The notes: a model not told the origin generated them from the sequence alone. A DNA stretch of 64,000 bases from Caulobacteraceae bacterium (GCA_947441065.1 CANESI010000002.1:62001-126000); one strand, 5' to 3'. Shown: positions 9,272 to 18,175, counted from the first letter of the stretch. Made by a program: numbers and translations.

Positions 9272-10327
9272 TTAAGAGCCAACAACCCGCGCCAAGACCT
9301 GCTCGACATGGGAAATGGGCGTATCGGGCAAGATCCCGTGGCCAAGATTGAAGATATAGGGTCCACCGCCCCATTGGACCAACATCTCTTCAACACGCCG
9401 ATCAAGGGCTGCTCCGCCTGCTCGCAAAAGCAAAGGATCAAGCGCGCCCTGAATGGCTGTGGTCTGCTGAAGTTGGCGACCGAAGGCCGCTGAGGCTTGA
9501 ACATCCATCGCCACAGCCTGGACCGGCACCTTAGCGACATAGTTGGCAACCAAGGTCCCAGCACCCTTTGGAAAGCCGATAAAGGGCGCATCGATCCCTG
9601 CGGCCCGCACCTTTTCGATAATCCTCATATGGGGACCAATGACCAATCGCTCAAAAAGGTCCTCAGGCAGGTTTTCAGCCCACGATTCAAAGAGTTTTAG
9701 AACCTGGGCCCCGGCCTTGGCCTGCATGATCAGATAGAAGGCGGTTGCCTCGACCAATATGTCGATCAAGCCATCGAGCGCTTCTGGGTGTGTATAGGCA
9801 TAGGTCCGCGCTCCGGTACGGTCGCTTGAGCCCCCTTCGATCATATAGGTCGCCACGGTCCAGGGCGCGCCGGCAAAGCCGATCAGGGCCCGCTCAGGCT
9901 CCAAGGCTGCGCGCACCCGGCTCAATGTCTCACCAACAGCCGATAGCCGTCCTGTAGAGGCCTCAATCTGATCGCGCATCGTCTCGAGGGGGGGCAGGGT
10001 ACCGAGCTTTGGGCCTTCCCCAACTTCAAACCGAACATCCTGACCCAAGGCTCCGGGGATCAGCAAGATATCGGCAAAGACGATGGCGGCGCTGAAAGCA
10101 AAGCGGCGCATGGGCTGCAAGGTCGCTTCAGCTGCCTTTTCCGGGTCCAGACAGAAGGATATGAAATCGGGAGCCGTCGCGCGAAGGGCGCGATATTCTG
10201 GCAAATAGCGACCCGCTTGGCGCATGAACCAGATCGGTGGTTTGGCCAAGCTTTGACCTGCAAGAACCTTGAGCAAGGCTGGGGTCGATGGTCCGGCGGC
10301 GCCGGTTGGTGTCAGGATCTGGTTCAT
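9272..10327 (-). CDS. hemE: uroporphyrinogen decarboxylase HemE
   Basis: HemE removes four carboxyl groups from uroporphyrinogen III to give coproporphyrinogen III. The 351-residue protein has the signature WFMRQAGRYLPEYR near residue 33, the FADILLIPGALG segment with the catalytic Asp, and GFAGAPWTVATYMIEGG. It is the first gene of hemE-hemH-hemJ. It borders the putative replication origin: in Caulobacter and Rickettsia the origin also lies between hemE and the ppsR/DUF299 gene. Confidence 0.97.
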   Translation of the reverse strand: MNQILTPTGAAGPSTPALLKVLAGQSLAKPPIWFMRQAGRYLPEYRALRATAPDFISFCLDPEKAAEATLQPMRRFAFSAAIVFADILLIPGALGQDVRFEVGEGPKLGTLPPLETMRDQIEASTGRLSAVGETLSRVRAALEPERALIGFAGAPWTVATYMIEGGSSDRTGARTYAYTHPEALDGLIDILVEATAFYLIMQAKAGAQVLKLFESWAENLPEDLFERLVIGPHMRIIEKVRAAGIDAPFIGFPKGAGTLVANYVAKVPVQAVAMDVQASAAFGRQLQQTTAIQGALDPLLLRAGGAALDRRVEEMLVQWGGGPYIFNLGHGILPDTPISHVEQVLARVVGS

Positions 10328-10505
10328 GGCTCCCTTAAAGCCATTTCCCTAGTCAGACTCAAGCCCGCACCCATAGGAAGGTCTCTTCCTTTTCTTATTA
10401 AGAGAAGAATAGAAATATATGGGGTGAAGGTAGAGGCAGGGCGCAAACGGGACAGCTCCACCGAAAGCTAGAAAATACAAACCCGCTCCCAGTGCCTTCC
10501 CAGCC

Positions 10506-10514
10506 TTATCCCCA
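10506..10514 (+). promoter_or_regulatory. DnaA-box-like site in oriC
   Basis: TTATCCCCA differs by one base from the DnaA box TTATCCACA. It contains the TCCCCA core described for weak DnaA sites (W-boxes) of the Caulobacter origin. Confidence 0.5.
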
Positions 10515-10578
10515 GACGCCCACACGGACCGCCAATGGCCTGTGAAAAGCGGGGATTGTTTGAAACAGCTTGAAGAGA

Positions 10579-10594
10579 TTAACAAAACCTTAAC
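10579..10594 (+). promoter_or_regulatory. CtrA box 1 in oriC
   Basis: TTAA, seven bases, then TTAAC (10579-10582 and 10590-10594) is an exact match to the full CtrA site TTAA-N7-TTAAC. CtrA bound at such sites blocks replication initiation in Caulobacter swarmer cells. Confidence 0.78.
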
Positions 10595-10619
10595 GCCAAT
10601 GGTTTCAGGGCGGTGAGTC

Positions 10620-10635
10620 TTTAGAACTTGTTAAC
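10620..10635 (+). promoter_or_regulatory. CtrA-like box 2 in oriC, next to a GANTC site
   Basis: TTTA-N7-TTAAC has one mismatch from the CtrA consensus. It directly follows a GAGTC (10615-10619), a CcrM methylation site. The two CtrA-like sites at 10579 and 10620 are 41 bp apart, about four helical turns, so they face the same side of the DNA. Confidence 0.5.
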
Positions 10636-10786
10636 CATAGGCCATGGTCGGCACGATCAGCCACGCACCTACCGGGTTCGGACGGGGAAAAGACGTGGCA
10701 AAATGTAGCGCTTTTCCAATGACCCGTCAGGCCGCCGCCAAGCCACGAATTTGCCCCCAAACCGGCCACCGCTCGAGCCCCCGTCG

Positions 10787-10802
10787 TTAAGGTTTCGTTA
10801 AC
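10787..10802 (+). promoter_or_regulatory. CtrA box 3 in oriC
   Basis: TTAA-N7-TTAAC (10787-10790, 10798-10802) is a second exact CtrA site. It ends four bases before the DnaA-like box at 10806-10814, so CtrA and DnaA would compete there. Confidence 0.78.
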
Positions 10803-10805
10803 CCT

Positions 10806-10814
10806 TTTTCCACA
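10806..10814 (+). promoter_or_regulatory. DnaA-box-like site next to CtrA box 3
   Basis: TTTTCCACA differs from TTATCCACA by one base and keeps the TCCACA core. It lies about 60 bp before the ppsR start. Confidence 0.5.
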
Positions 10815-10875
10815 GATCAATTTTCCAAAACCACAATGCTTGCCGAACCTAGGCCTTGAGGGCATGACTAGGGCC

Positions 10876-11724
10876 ATGAGCCACACACCGCGCATCGCCA
10901 CCTATTTTCATGTCCATCTCGTGTCGGATTCCACCGGCGAGACGCTTAATGCCATGGCCAAGGCGGTCTGCGCCCGTTTTGATGATGTCTTACCCATCGA
11001 GCATGTCTATGCGCTGGTCCGGTCGCCGCGCCAGTTGGAACGGGTCTTAAAAGAGATCGAGGCCTCGCCCGGGATCGTGATCCATACCATTGTCGATAAG
11101 GGTCTACGGGTAGCCTTGGAAGAGGGTTGCCGAGACATCGATATGGGCTGTATCGCGGCGCTTGACCCTTTGGTGTCCGCCCTTGCGCGCTATTTGGGCG
11201 CGTCCCTCTCGACCCGCGTGGGTGCCCAGCACACGCTTGATCACGACTATTTCAACCGCATTGAAGCCCTCAACTACGCCATTGGCCATGATGATGGTCA
11301 AGGCACCCAGCACCTTGAGTCCGCCGATGTGGTCTTGGTGGGGGTGAGCCGAACCTCAAAAACGCCAACCTCGATCTATCTGGCCCATCGCGGCATCAGG
11401 GCTGCCAATGTCCCGTTGGTCCCCGGGTCTGAGCCGCCGCCGCAACTGTTCAATCTCAAAAGAGCGATGGTGGTTGGCTTGACCGTGTCCCCCGACCGAT
11501 TGATCCAGATCCGGCGGAACCGCCTCTTGAGCCTGAAAGAGGACCGTGAAAGCACCTATGTGGATACAGAGTCGGTGCGCGATGAGATTGTCCGGGCCCG
11601 GCGGATGTTTGAAAAACATGGCTGGCCGGTCATTGATGTCACCCGCCGCTCGGTGGAAGAAACAGCCGCAGCCGTCATGAACCTCCTATCTGCCGCCAAG
11701 GCTGCCGCCGAGACCCCCGCATGA
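10876..11724 (+). CDS. ppsR: pyruvate,phosphate dikinase / PEP synthase regulatory protein (DUF299)
   Basis: This is a bifunctional Ser/Thr kinase and phosphorylase. It switches pyruvate phosphate dikinase or PEP synthase off and on by ADP-dependent phosphorylation and phosphate-dependent removal. The 282-residue product starts with FHVHLVSDSTGETL and has the P-loop-like GVSRTSKTPTSIYLA at about 158-172. The frame opens earlier (TTG at 10840, ATG at 10864), but the ATG at 10876 best fits the family. Which dikinase is controlled cannot be told, since neither target gene is in the window. It is the first gene of a five-gene unit running away from oriC; its stop overlaps the maf start as ATGA. 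Confidence 0.93.
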   Translation: MSHTPRIATYFHVHLVSDSTGETLNAMAKAVCARFDDVLPIEHVYALVRSPRQLERVLKEIEASPGIVIHTIVDKGLRVALEEGCRDIDMGCIAALDPLVSALARYLGASLSTRVGAQHTLDHDYFNRIEALNYAIGHDDGQGTQHLESADVVLVGVSRTSKTPTSIYLAHRGIRAANVPLVPGSEPPPQLFNLKRAMVVGLTVSPDRLIQIRRNRLLSLKEDRESTYVDTESVRDEIVRARRMFEKHGWPVIDVTRRSVEETAAAVMNLLSAAKAAAETPA

Positions 11725-12335
11725 CCACCGGCATCGGCGATGTGCCACCCCTGATCTTGGCCTCAGGCTCTACGGCCCGCTGGCAGATCTTGACCGGTGC
11801 GGGTGTACCCTTTTCGGTTCAGCCAGCCGATATTGATGAAGAGGTCTTGAAAGAGGAGCTTTTGGCCAAGGGCCAGCCCCCGATCGCCATTGCGCAAGCC
11901 TTGGCCGGAGCGAAGGCTTTGGCGCGGTCTAAACAGACCCCCGGGCTGGTTATCGGGGCCGATCAAACGCTCGATCTTGCTGGCACACTGTTCAACAAGG
12001 CCGCGAGCCTCGCCGAAGCGGAGGCCAGCCTTAGGCTCTTGAGGGGCAAAACCCATCACCTCCATTCCGCCACAGCCTTGGCCCTAAATGGCCAATTGGT
12101 TTGGCAAGAGGTGGTGAGCGCCAGCCTGACCATGCGGGATTTTTCGGACCGGTTTCTCAGCCGCTATCTGGAACAGCAGGGACCAGCCATCTTGTCTTGT
12201 GTTGGCTTCTATCAGCTGGAATCCCACGGGGTGCAGCTGTTTGAGCAGATCGAGGGTGACTATTTCACTATCCTTGGGCTACCGCTGTCTGGTCTATTGG
12301 CACAGTTGAGACAGTGGGGGGTTTTGGACCAATGA
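11721..12335 (+). CDS. maf: Maf family nucleotide pyrophosphatase
   Basis: Maf proteins hydrolyse non-canonical or modified nucleoside triphosphates to monophosphates. The 204-residue protein has the N-terminal [14 protein letters not shown] (the family's SxxR phosphate-binding motif), DIDEE, the GADQTL segment and a C-terminal [13 protein letters not shown]. The last is usual for Maf/YceF-like members. The exact substrate (dTTP/UTP or m7GTP) is not decidable by eye. Both junctions are four-base overlaps (with ppsR at 11721-11724 and aroE at 12332-12335), so translation is probably coupled. Confidence 0.92.
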   Translation: MTTGIGDVPPLILASGSTARWQILTGAGVPFSVQPADIDEEVLKEELLAKGQPPIAIAQALAGAKALARSKQTPGLVIGADQTLDLAGTLFNKAASLAEAEASLRLLRGKTHHLHSATALALNGQLVWQEVVSASLTMRDFSDRFLSRYLEQQGPAILSCVGFYQLESHGVQLFEQIEGDYFTILGLPLSGLLAQLRQWGVLDQ

Positions 12336-13192
12336 TCTCCGCGCAAACCCTTGTCGCGGGCGTGGTCGGTTGGCCAGTGCGTCACTCGATGAGCCCGTTA
12401 ATTCATAACCACTGGCTGCAAGCCGGCGGCGTTGATGGGGTCTATGTCGCCTTCTCTCCCCCGCAAGATAGATTTTCGGCCTTTGCGTCCGGTTTGCGCG
12501 GTGGGGCCATCCGCGGCCTTAACGTCACCTTGCCCTTTAAAGAGCATGCCCTTTCCCTTGCCAGTGGTCTGGGCGATCAGGTCAGCGACATTGCCCGGCT
12601 GTCGGGCGCGGCGAACCTCGTCCTTTTTGATGCTGACGGAACCGTACGGGTCGACAATACCGACGGCGAGGGTCTGCTCTATGCCTTTGCGCGCCAAGCG
12701 CCGTCACTTAACCTGACTTCAGCGCCGGTGGTCATTTTGGGGGCAGGCGGCGCGGCGCGGGGCGCGGCGGCAGCCCTGATCCTCGCCGGTGTGCCGCGCG
12801 TCCATATGGTCAACCGCACGCTCGACAAGGCCCAGTCCATCGCCTCTGCCCTCGGCCCAAAGGTTCAGGCCTTTGATCCTACCCAAGCAGAAGCTGCCTT
12901 TGACGGGGTGGGCGCCGTGATCAATGCGACCTCACTGGGCCTCGGCGGCGGCGAGGGCCCAGCCGTGCCTTGGCAAACCGTCTCTGGAGCCGCTGTCTTT
13001 ATGGACATGGTCTACAAGCCTCTCGAAACCGATTTCTTGGCCAAGGCCAAGGCGCGCGGCCATCAAACGGTGGATGGCCTAGATATGCTGATTGGTCAGG
13101 CGAGGCCTTCATTCGAGGCCTTCTATGGCGCGCCGCCCCCGGCCTCGATCGATGTTCGCGCTCTTGCCCTCGCCCAACTGACCGCTGCTTAA
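12332..13192 (+). CDS. aroE: shikimate dehydrogenase AroE
   Basis: AroE reduces 3-dehydroshikimate to shikimate with NADPH in aromatic amino-acid synthesis. The 286-residue product has the substrate-binding [15 protein letters not shown] at the N-terminus, [12 protein letters not shown] with the catalytic lysine and the NADP loop [10 protein letters not shown] at about 130. The [12 protein letters not shown] stretch follows near the C-terminus. The frame extends upstream to a GTG at 12314. The ATG at 12332, overlapping the maf stop as ATGA, gives the normal N-terminus. Confidence 0.97.
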   Translation: MISAQTLVAGVVGWPVRHSMSPLIHNHWLQAGGVDGVYVAFSPPQDRFSAFASGLRGGAIRGLNVTLPFKEHALSLASGLGDQVSDIARLSGAANLVLFDADGTVRVDNTDGEGLLYAFARQAPSLNLTSAPVVILGAGGAARGAAAALILAGVPRVHMVNRTLDKAQSIASALGPKVQAFDPTQAEAAFDGVGAVINATSLGLGGGEGPAVPWQTVSGAAVFMDMVYKPLETDFLAKAKARGHQTVDGLDMLIGQARPSFEAFYGAPPPASIDVRALALAQLTAA

Positions 13193-13203
13193 GGAGCTAT
13201 GAG

Positions 13204-13794
13204 ATGATCATTGTTGGCCTCACCGGATCGATTGGCATGGGCAAGTCCACCACCTCAGCCATGTTTCAGGCCGAAGATGTGCCGGTCTATGACGCCGATG
13301 CGGCGGTCCACGCCCTCTATGCCAAGGGCGGCGCGGCTGTCGCTCCCGTTGAGGCCGCCTTTCCAGGCGTAGTGGTTGACGGTGCCATCGACCGCGCCAA
13401 GCTCAGTGCACAGGTGGTTGGAAAACCGGAAGCGCTAAAAAGGCTAGAGGCCGTGGTCCATCCCCTGGTCGGGGAAAGTCGGAAGGTCTTTTTCGAAGCC
13501 GCAGCAGCGGTCAATGCGCCTCTGGTGATCCTCGATATCCCGCTTTTGTTTGAGACCGGCGGAGAGCGCAATGTGGCCGCCGTGATCGTGGTTTCTGCCC
13601 CAGAAGCGGTCCAGCGCGAGCGCGTAATGGCGCGTGCGGACATGACGGCTGAAAAGCTCGACGCCATCTTAGCGCGGCAATTGCCGGATGCTGAAAAACG
13701 CGCCCGCGCCGATATTGTCATTGATACGTCAAAAGGCCTCGACAGCGCCCGCGAGCAGGTCCGTGCCGCCATCGCCAAACTTTTGGCCTCTTGA
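13204..13794 (+). CDS. coaE: dephospho-CoA kinase CoaE
   Basis: CoaE phosphorylates the ribose 3'-hydroxyl of dephospho-CoA, the last step of coenzyme A synthesis. The 196-residue product starts [16 protein letters not shown] with the P-loop at 8-15. It has YDADAAVH and the HPLV segment of the CoA-binding part. The frame is open 78 codons further upstream inside aroE, but AAGGAG precedes the ATG at 13204 and the family starts there. The aroE-coaE-dnaQ order is conserved in many alphaproteobacteria. Confidence 0.97.
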   Translation: MIIVGLTGSIGMGKSTTSAMFQAEDVPVYDADAAVHALYAKGGAAVAPVEAAFPGVVVDGAIDRAKLSAQVVGKPEALKRLEAVVHPLVGESRKVFFEAAAAVNAPLVILDIPLLFETGGERNVAAVIVVSAPEAVQRERVMARADMTAEKLDAILARQLPDAEKRARADIVIDTSKGLDSAREQVRAAIAKLLAS

Positions 13795-13825
13795 TCAGAG
13801 CCGCGAACATCCGCAAGGATTGTGC

Positions 13826-14551
13826 ATGGCGCGCGAAATTGTCCTCGATACTGAAACCACCGGCCTAGAGCACAAACAGGGGCACCGACTGGTAGAACTT
13901 GGCTGTGTCGAGCTGAACGATCTGTTGCCCACAGGCCGGACCTTTCACCGCTTTATCGACCCTCAGCGCGAGATCGATCCGGACGCCGAGCGGGTCCACG
14001 GCATTTCCAATGCCTTCTTGGTGGGAAAACCGACCTTTGATGCGCCAGAGGTCAGTGATGAGTTCTTGGACTTTATCGGTGACGCCAAGCTGATCGCCCA
14101 CAATGCCCCCTTCGACCGAGGGTTCATCAATTCGGAACTCGAACGGGCCGGACGCGCGCCGATCCCAGAGGATCGCTGGATTGATACCTTGCCGATGGCG
14201 CAAAAGCGGTTTCCGGGCATGTACAATTCCCTTGATGCCTTGTGCAAACGCTACAAGATCTCGCTGGAGTCGCGCGACAAGCACGGTGCCCTGATCGACT
14301 CGCAACTGCTGGCGGCCGTCTATCTTGAACTACAAGGCGGTAAGGAGCGGGGCCTAGACTTTACCGTTGAACCCAAGGGCGGGACCAAGACCATCCTATC
14401 GACCGGACCGGTCGACTATGGCGCGCGACCAAACCCGCTTGGCGCACGCTCAACAGATGCCGAACGCGAGGCCCACGCCAAGTTCGTGGCCAAGGCCTTG
14501 AAAGATAAGGCTGTTTGGTATAGGACGGGTATGCTGGCTAGCGAAAGCTAG
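13826..14551 (+). CDS. dnaQ: DNA polymerase III subunit epsilon (proofreading exonuclease)
   Basis: The epsilon subunit is the 3'-5' proofreading exonuclease of the replicative polymerase. The 241-residue protein has all DEDDh motifs: LDTETTGL near residue 7, HNAPFDRGFI near 94, and the C-terminal HGALIDSQLL with the catalytic His and Asp. The start is the ATG at 13826; the open frame before it overlaps coaE. A C-terminal tail of about 70 residues after the nuclease fold probably contacts the alpha subunit. It is the last gene of the ppsR unit and converges with secB. Confidence 0.95.
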   Translation: MAREIVLDTETTGLEHKQGHRLVELGCVELNDLLPTGRTFHRFIDPQREIDPDAERVHGISNAFLVGKPTFDAPEVSDEFLDFIGDAKLIAHNAPFDRGFINSELERAGRAPIPEDRWIDTLPMAQKRFPGMYNSLDALCKRYKISLESRDKHGALIDSQLLAAVYLELQGGKERGLDFTVEPKGGTKTILSTGPVDYGARPNPLGARSTDAEREAHAKFVAKALKDKAVWYRTGMLASES

Positions 14552-14570
14552 GTTCCGCCAGCCCAAAGCC

Positions 14571-15101
14571 TTAGACCGTGATGGTGAAGTCACCCGCAGG
14601 GGTGCCCGACGCGGCGGCCTGAGCCTGACGCGCGGCATAGATGCTCGCAAAATCGATAGGATCCAGCATCAGGGGCGGGAACCCGCCTTCGCTCGACAGG
14701 TCGGCAATGATCCGGCGCGCAAAGGGGAACATGAATCGCGGGCACTCGATCAGCAGCACGGGCTCTAGGTCGGCCTCAGGAACGCCTTGAATCTGGAACA
14801 GGCCGCCATAGAGCAACTCAATGTGGAAGACCGCCTCATTTTCGCGTTGGGCCGTGGCCGACAGCTTCAGGTCGACCTCGAATAGACCGTCTTCACGACC
14901 GCGGGCGTTCATCTCAACGCCAAGCTCGATCTGCGGCTGAGCGGCACCAGCGCGCATGGACTCAGGCGCGCGGGGGTTTTCGAAAGACAGGTCACGAATG
15001 AACTGCGCCAAGATCCGGATGCCGGGGCCATTGTCGGCACCGTTCGGCAGGGGCTGGCCCTCAGGAGCGGTCATGGCTGCGCCAGCTTCAGTATCGGTCA
15101 T
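14571..15101 (-). CDS. secB: protein-export chaperone SecB
   Basis: SecB is a tetrameric chaperone that keeps preproteins unfolded and delivers them to SecA. The 176-residue product has the family core [20 protein letters not shown], then [35 protein letters not shown] and the conserved [13 protein letters not shown]. The N-terminal 25 residues and the Ala-rich C-terminus are variable tails. The gene lies opposite to and convergent with dnaQ and is divergent from the Tim44-like gene. Confidence 0.96.
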   Translation of the reverse strand: MTDTEAGAAMTAPEGQPLPNGADNGPGIRILAQFIRDLSFENPRAPESMRAGAAQPQIELGVEMNARGREDGLFEVDLKLSATAQRENEAVFHIELLYGGLFQIQGVPEADLEPVLLIECPRFMFPFARRIIADLSSEGGFPPLMLDPIDFASIYAARQAQAAASGTPAGDFTITV

Positions 15102-15367
15102 ATGCTCGTCCCGTCTTGGGTGAAATGGTTCACCATGTGAGGCTTGGCCCTATCCAGCAGATCGGCCAAATCTGATGTTTTGAAGCCGCGCAGCTAACAC
15201 GGGAGGCGAACTTACGCAATCTTATGGCGGCTGAGCCGTCGGTTGCTAATGACGCCCCCCCTGACTTGTGGCAAGGAAATCCCTATATAGGCGTTAGGCG
15301 CAGACCTTGGCGGGCTGATCTCCTACCTTGGCCAGCTTTGGGTCGTCGATTAATCAGGTTGTGAACC

Positions 15368-15979
15368 GTGCAAGCCTTAGAACTTTTAATCTCAGCTGTT
15401 CTGGCCGGTATCGTCCTCTATCAGCTCTATGCGGTCCTGGGCCGTCGGGTTGGCCGTCAGCCAGAAGATGAAAAACCTATGGCGCGGTCCGCGCCGGTAG
15501 CCGTCGATGGGCCAGAGCCGGTTGAGGCTGTGGATGATACGCCCCTGTCGGGTTTGGCTGCCGTGCGCTCACGCGATCCCAACTTCAATGTCGCCCATTT
15601 CCTCAATGGCGCGAAAATGGCCTATGAAACCATCGTAAAGGCCTTTGCTGCCGGTGATAGTGCCGCCCTAGAGCGTCTCTTGGCTCCCAATGTCTTGGCC
15701 GGCTTTGTCTCTGTCATCGATCAGCGTGCCGCAGAGGGGCGCACGGAAGTGGTCGAGTTCATTCAGGCACCGCGTGCCGATCTGGAATCGATTGATCTGA
15801 CGGGTCATCTTGTCAGCGCCAAGGTGCGGTTCTTGGCCGAATTTCGCAGCCGAACCAAGGGCCCTGAGGGTGAGGCCGTCGATGATCGCCGCACAGCCGA
15901 GGTCTGGACCTTTACGCGCATGCTGACCAGCCCAGATCCGAACTGGACACTGGTCCGCGTTGACGCCGCTGAAGCCTAG
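15368..15979 (+). CDS. timA: Tim44/TimA family adaptor protein
   Basis: This 203-residue protein resembles the bacterial Tim44-like family (TimA), whose members bind membranes or act as protein-export adaptors. It has one N-terminal membrane segment (about 4-23), a polar linker rich in Pro/Glu, and a C-terminal Tim44 fold. Recognisable parts of the fold are FLNGAKMAYETIVKAFAAGD and VWTFTRMLTSPDPNW. The start is a GTG at 15368. It is transcribed with mltA and smr, an arrangement common in alphaproteobacteria. Divergent secB strengthens an export theme, but the precise role is unproven. Confidence 0.87.
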   Translation: MQALELLISAVLAGIVLYQLYAVLGRRVGRQPEDEKPMARSAPVAVDGPEPVEAVDDTPLSGLAAVRSRDPNFNVAHFLNGAKMAYETIVKAFAAGDSAALERLLAPNVLAGFVSVIDQRAAEGRTEVVEFIQAPRADLESIDLTGHLVSAKVRFLAEFRSRTKGPEGEAVDDRRTAEVWTFTRMLTSPDPNWTLVRVDAAEA

Positions 15980-15994
15980 GCCGAGTTTAGCCGG

Positions 15995-17263
15995 GTGGAC
16001 CTGTTTGCGACCCTTGCTCGCCGACTGGCCGTTATGGCCGGTGCGGCCGTTCTGAGTGCTTGTGCGGTCTTGCCTGCAGGCCCTGTGGACACCCAACCCT
16101 TAACGCCTAACACCACCACAACACCCCAAGGTCAGACGGTTGTCGTGAGCCCGCCGCCGCCTCTACCCCCCAACATCGTTCTGCAGGAGACGGCACCCAC
16201 GCCATCGGCCCCAACCGTCGATCCCGTGACGGTTCCAGCCGAGGTTCGTCTCGAACGGCCCGATCAATTGCCCGGCTGGAAAACTGAAGATCCCATCGCC
16301 GCGCTGAGCGCCCTGATGATCAGTTGCAGGGCGACAAGGGATTTAGACCTCAAGGCCCTCTGTGCCCGCGCGCAGGGCCTGAACGGTGCCGATGCCCAGA
16401 CCGTCCGCACCTTTTTCGAAGCCAACTTCCGGATCGAACCGGTCAAGGGAACGGGCCTTCTCACCGGCTACTATTCGCCTGAATATCAGGCTCGCCAAGC
16501 CCCGGACGCTGAATTCTCTGCCCCCTTGCGCGCCCGGCCTGACGATCTGCTCATTCTCGATCTGGCTGGCCTAGATGAGGACCCTGCCGCCAAACGTCAG
16601 GTTGGCCGAATCCAGCAAGGCCGGTTTGAGGCCTATCCAGACCGCGCTGAGATCGAGCAAGCGGGCCTTGGCGATCCGATCCTCTGGATGAGGCCCGAAG
16701 ACCTCTTCTTTCTACAGATCCAAGGCTCTGGCTCGGCGCAACTGCCGGACGGTCAACGCTACCGACTGATCTATGAGGCCTCCAATGGGCGGCCCTTTGT
16801 TGGCATTGCCAAGACCCTGCGTGAACAGGGCCTGCTGCCAGACAATGGCACCTCCGCTGAGGCCATTCGCCAATGGCTTTCGGCAAATCGAGGCGCTAAG
16901 GCGGAAGAGGTTATGCGGACCAATCCGCGCTATGTCTATTTCACCTTGGGCAACGATGATGGGACCGAACCGTTGGGCGCAGCGGCTATTGCCCTGATCG
17001 CGGGCCGGGCCGTGGCGATAGACCCGACGCAGCACCGTTATGGTGATCTTTTGTGGATTGATGCGGGTGCGCCGGTTCTGACGGGGTCCTTCCCGCTCTA
17101 TCAGCGCATGGTCTCTGCCCTTGATACGGGCGGCGCGATCAAGGGCGAGGTGCGGGCCGACCTCTATCTCGGACGGGGCGATGCTCCGGGCCTAGAGGCA
17201 GGGCGGATAAGGCACAATCTGACGCTCTATCGGCTGCGTCCTCGAACCCAAGCGACACAATAG
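15995..17263 (+). CDS. mltA: murein transglycosylase A (MltA), lipoprotein
   Basis: MltA cleaves peptidoglycan glycan strands to 1,6-anhydro products. The 422-residue protein begins with a lipoprotein signal peptide ending in LSAC, with the lipidated Cys at 23, so it should sit on the outer membrane facing the periplasm. A Pro/Thr-rich linker leads to the MltA domain (GTGLLTGYYSPEYQAR). The 3D domain follows, ending DTGGAIKGEVRADLYLG with the catalytic Asp. The start is a GTG. The smr-like gene follows after four bases. Confidence 0.95.
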   Translation: MDLFATLARRLAVMAGAAVLSACAVLPAGPVDTQPLTPNTTTTPQGQTVVVSPPPPLPPNIVLQETAPTPSAPTVDPVTVPAEVRLERPDQLPGWKTEDPIAALSALMISCRATRDLDLKALCARAQGLNGADAQTVRTFFEANFRIEPVKGTGLLTGYYSPEYQARQAPDAEFSAPLRARPDDLLILDLAGLDEDPAAKRQVGRIQQGRFEAYPDRAEIEQAGLGDPILWMRPEDLFFLQIQGSGSAQLPDGQRYRLIYEASNGRPFVGIAKTLREQGLLPDNGTSAEAIRQWLSANRGAKAEEVMRTNPRYVYFTLGNDDGTEPLGAAAIALIAGRAVAIDPTQHRYGDLLWIDAGAPVLTGSFPLYQRMVSALDTGGAIKGEVRADLYLGRGDAPGLEAGRIRHNLTLYRLRPRTQATQ

Positions 17264-17267
17264 CTTC

Positions 17268-17825
17268 GTGCGCCGTCCCCTTAGCCCCGATGAGCTCAAA
17301 ATTTGGGCTGCGGTCCTATCGACGGTGCGTGCGAGGCCCGGACGCTCGCCGCCCAAGCTGGCCCATGAGCCAGAACCCTCACCGCTCAATCCCGGCCATA
17401 AACCGCACGAGCCCCTATCGCCCATGAGGCTGACGCCAAAGGTTAAGGGTCCGGCCCCTAAACCGGCCAAGGGGGCTGTCTTTAAGGCTGAACCGACGGC
17501 TGCTCCTGAAATAGAACCGCGCCGCAAACAGCGCCTGTCTCGTGAGCGCGACCCCATCTTGGCAAGGCTGGATCTGCATGGCCTTGATCAAGAGCGGGCT
17601 CGGTCCATTCTGGTTGCCTTCTTGCTTCGGGCTCAGGATGAGGGCTCGCGCGCCGTCTTGGTCATTACCGGCAAGGGGTTCTTGGGCGACGGTATCTTGC
17701 GCAGGCGAGCGCCCGAATGGCTCGCCTCGCCGGGATTGCGTACGGTGGTGGCGGGCGTGTCAGAGGCCCATCGTCGCCATGGCGGCGAAGGCGCGCTCTA
17801 TGTGGCGCTCAAAAAGAAGGCCTAG
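17268..17825 (+). CDS. Smr/MutS2-type domain protein
   Basis: The 185-residue protein has a basic, Pro-rich, probably disordered N-terminal half and a C-terminal Smr domain. The Smr signatures LDLHG (about 101-105) and ITGKG (about 131-135) are both present. Smr domains cut RNA or DNA; in stand-alone alphaproteobacterial members the role is unknown. It starts with a GTG four bases after mltA. Its TAG stop interlocks with the hisE stop on the other strand through CTAG at 17822-17825. Confidence 0.92.
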   Translation: MRRPLSPDELKIWAAVLSTVRARPGRSPPKLAHEPEPSPLNPGHKPHEPLSPMRLTPKVKGPAPKPAKGAVFKAEPTAAPEIEPRRKQRLSRERDPILARLDLHGLDQERARSILVAFLLRAQDEGSRAVLVITGKGFLGDGILRRRAPEWLASPGLRTVVAGVSEAHRRHGGEGALYVALKKKA

Positions 17826-18157
17826 GGCTTGCGCGATGCCTTTTCAGCGAGGCCGGACTGACCTTCACGGGCTTCGAGCTTAGCGGCGACCGCATCCAGC
17901 GAAACGCCAGCCGCCTGAAGCAGGACCAGCCAGTGGTAGATCAGGTCGGCGCTTTCGCTGGCCACCCCATCGGTGTCCTTGAGGGCGGTAGCCAGGGCCG
18001 TCTCGATGGCCTCTTCGCCCAGCTTTTGCGCCGCCTTCACCGCGCCCTGTGACAAGAGTTTGGCCGTATAGGACTGGCTTGGATCATCGCCTTGACGCGC
18101 GGCGATGGTGGCGCTGAGGCGGGCAAGGGCGCTAGCAAATTTTTGGCTGTCGGACAT
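17822..18157 (-). CDS. hisE: phosphoribosyl-ATP diphosphatase HisE
   Basis: HisE hydrolyses phosphoribosyl-ATP to phosphoribosyl-AMP, the second step of histidine synthesis. The 111-residue protein shows the MazG-like metal-binding helix KLGEEAIETALA followed by ESADLIYHWLVLL, with the conserved Glu and Asp residues. It is the last gene of the his unit here. No hisI is in the window, so the two activities are on separate proteins. Confidence 0.95.
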   Translation of the reverse strand: MSDSQKFASALARLSATIAARQGDDPSQSYTAKLLSQGAVKAAQKLGEEAIETALATALKDTDGVASESADLIYHWLVLLQAAGVSLDAVAAKLEAREGQSGLAEKASRKP

Positions 18158-18175
18158 GGGATCGTTCCTTTGCGC

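Larger units (their letters stand above)
10328..10875. other. oriC: putative chromosomal replication origin (oriC), hemE-ppsR intergenic region
   Basis: This 548-bp non-coding gap has the gene neighbourhood of the Caulobacter origin. It holds an A/T-rich stretch (about 10391-10422) suited to unwinding. It also holds DnaA-box-like sites TTATCCCCA (10506-10514) and TTTTCCACA (10806-10814), each one base from TTATCCACA. There are two exact CtrA boxes, one near-match, and two GANTC sites (10356-10360, 10615-10619). The parS pair is about 8 kb away. Promoters for hemE and ppsR must also lie here. A minus-strand frame at 10605-10901 has no recognisable product. Assignment rests on context plus motifs. 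Confidence 0.85.

Noticed and set aside
10605-10901. 98-codon minus-strand frame inside the hemE-ppsR gap
   Set aside because: It overlaps CtrA and DnaA sites and the ppsR start and has no recognisable product; the region fits an origin.
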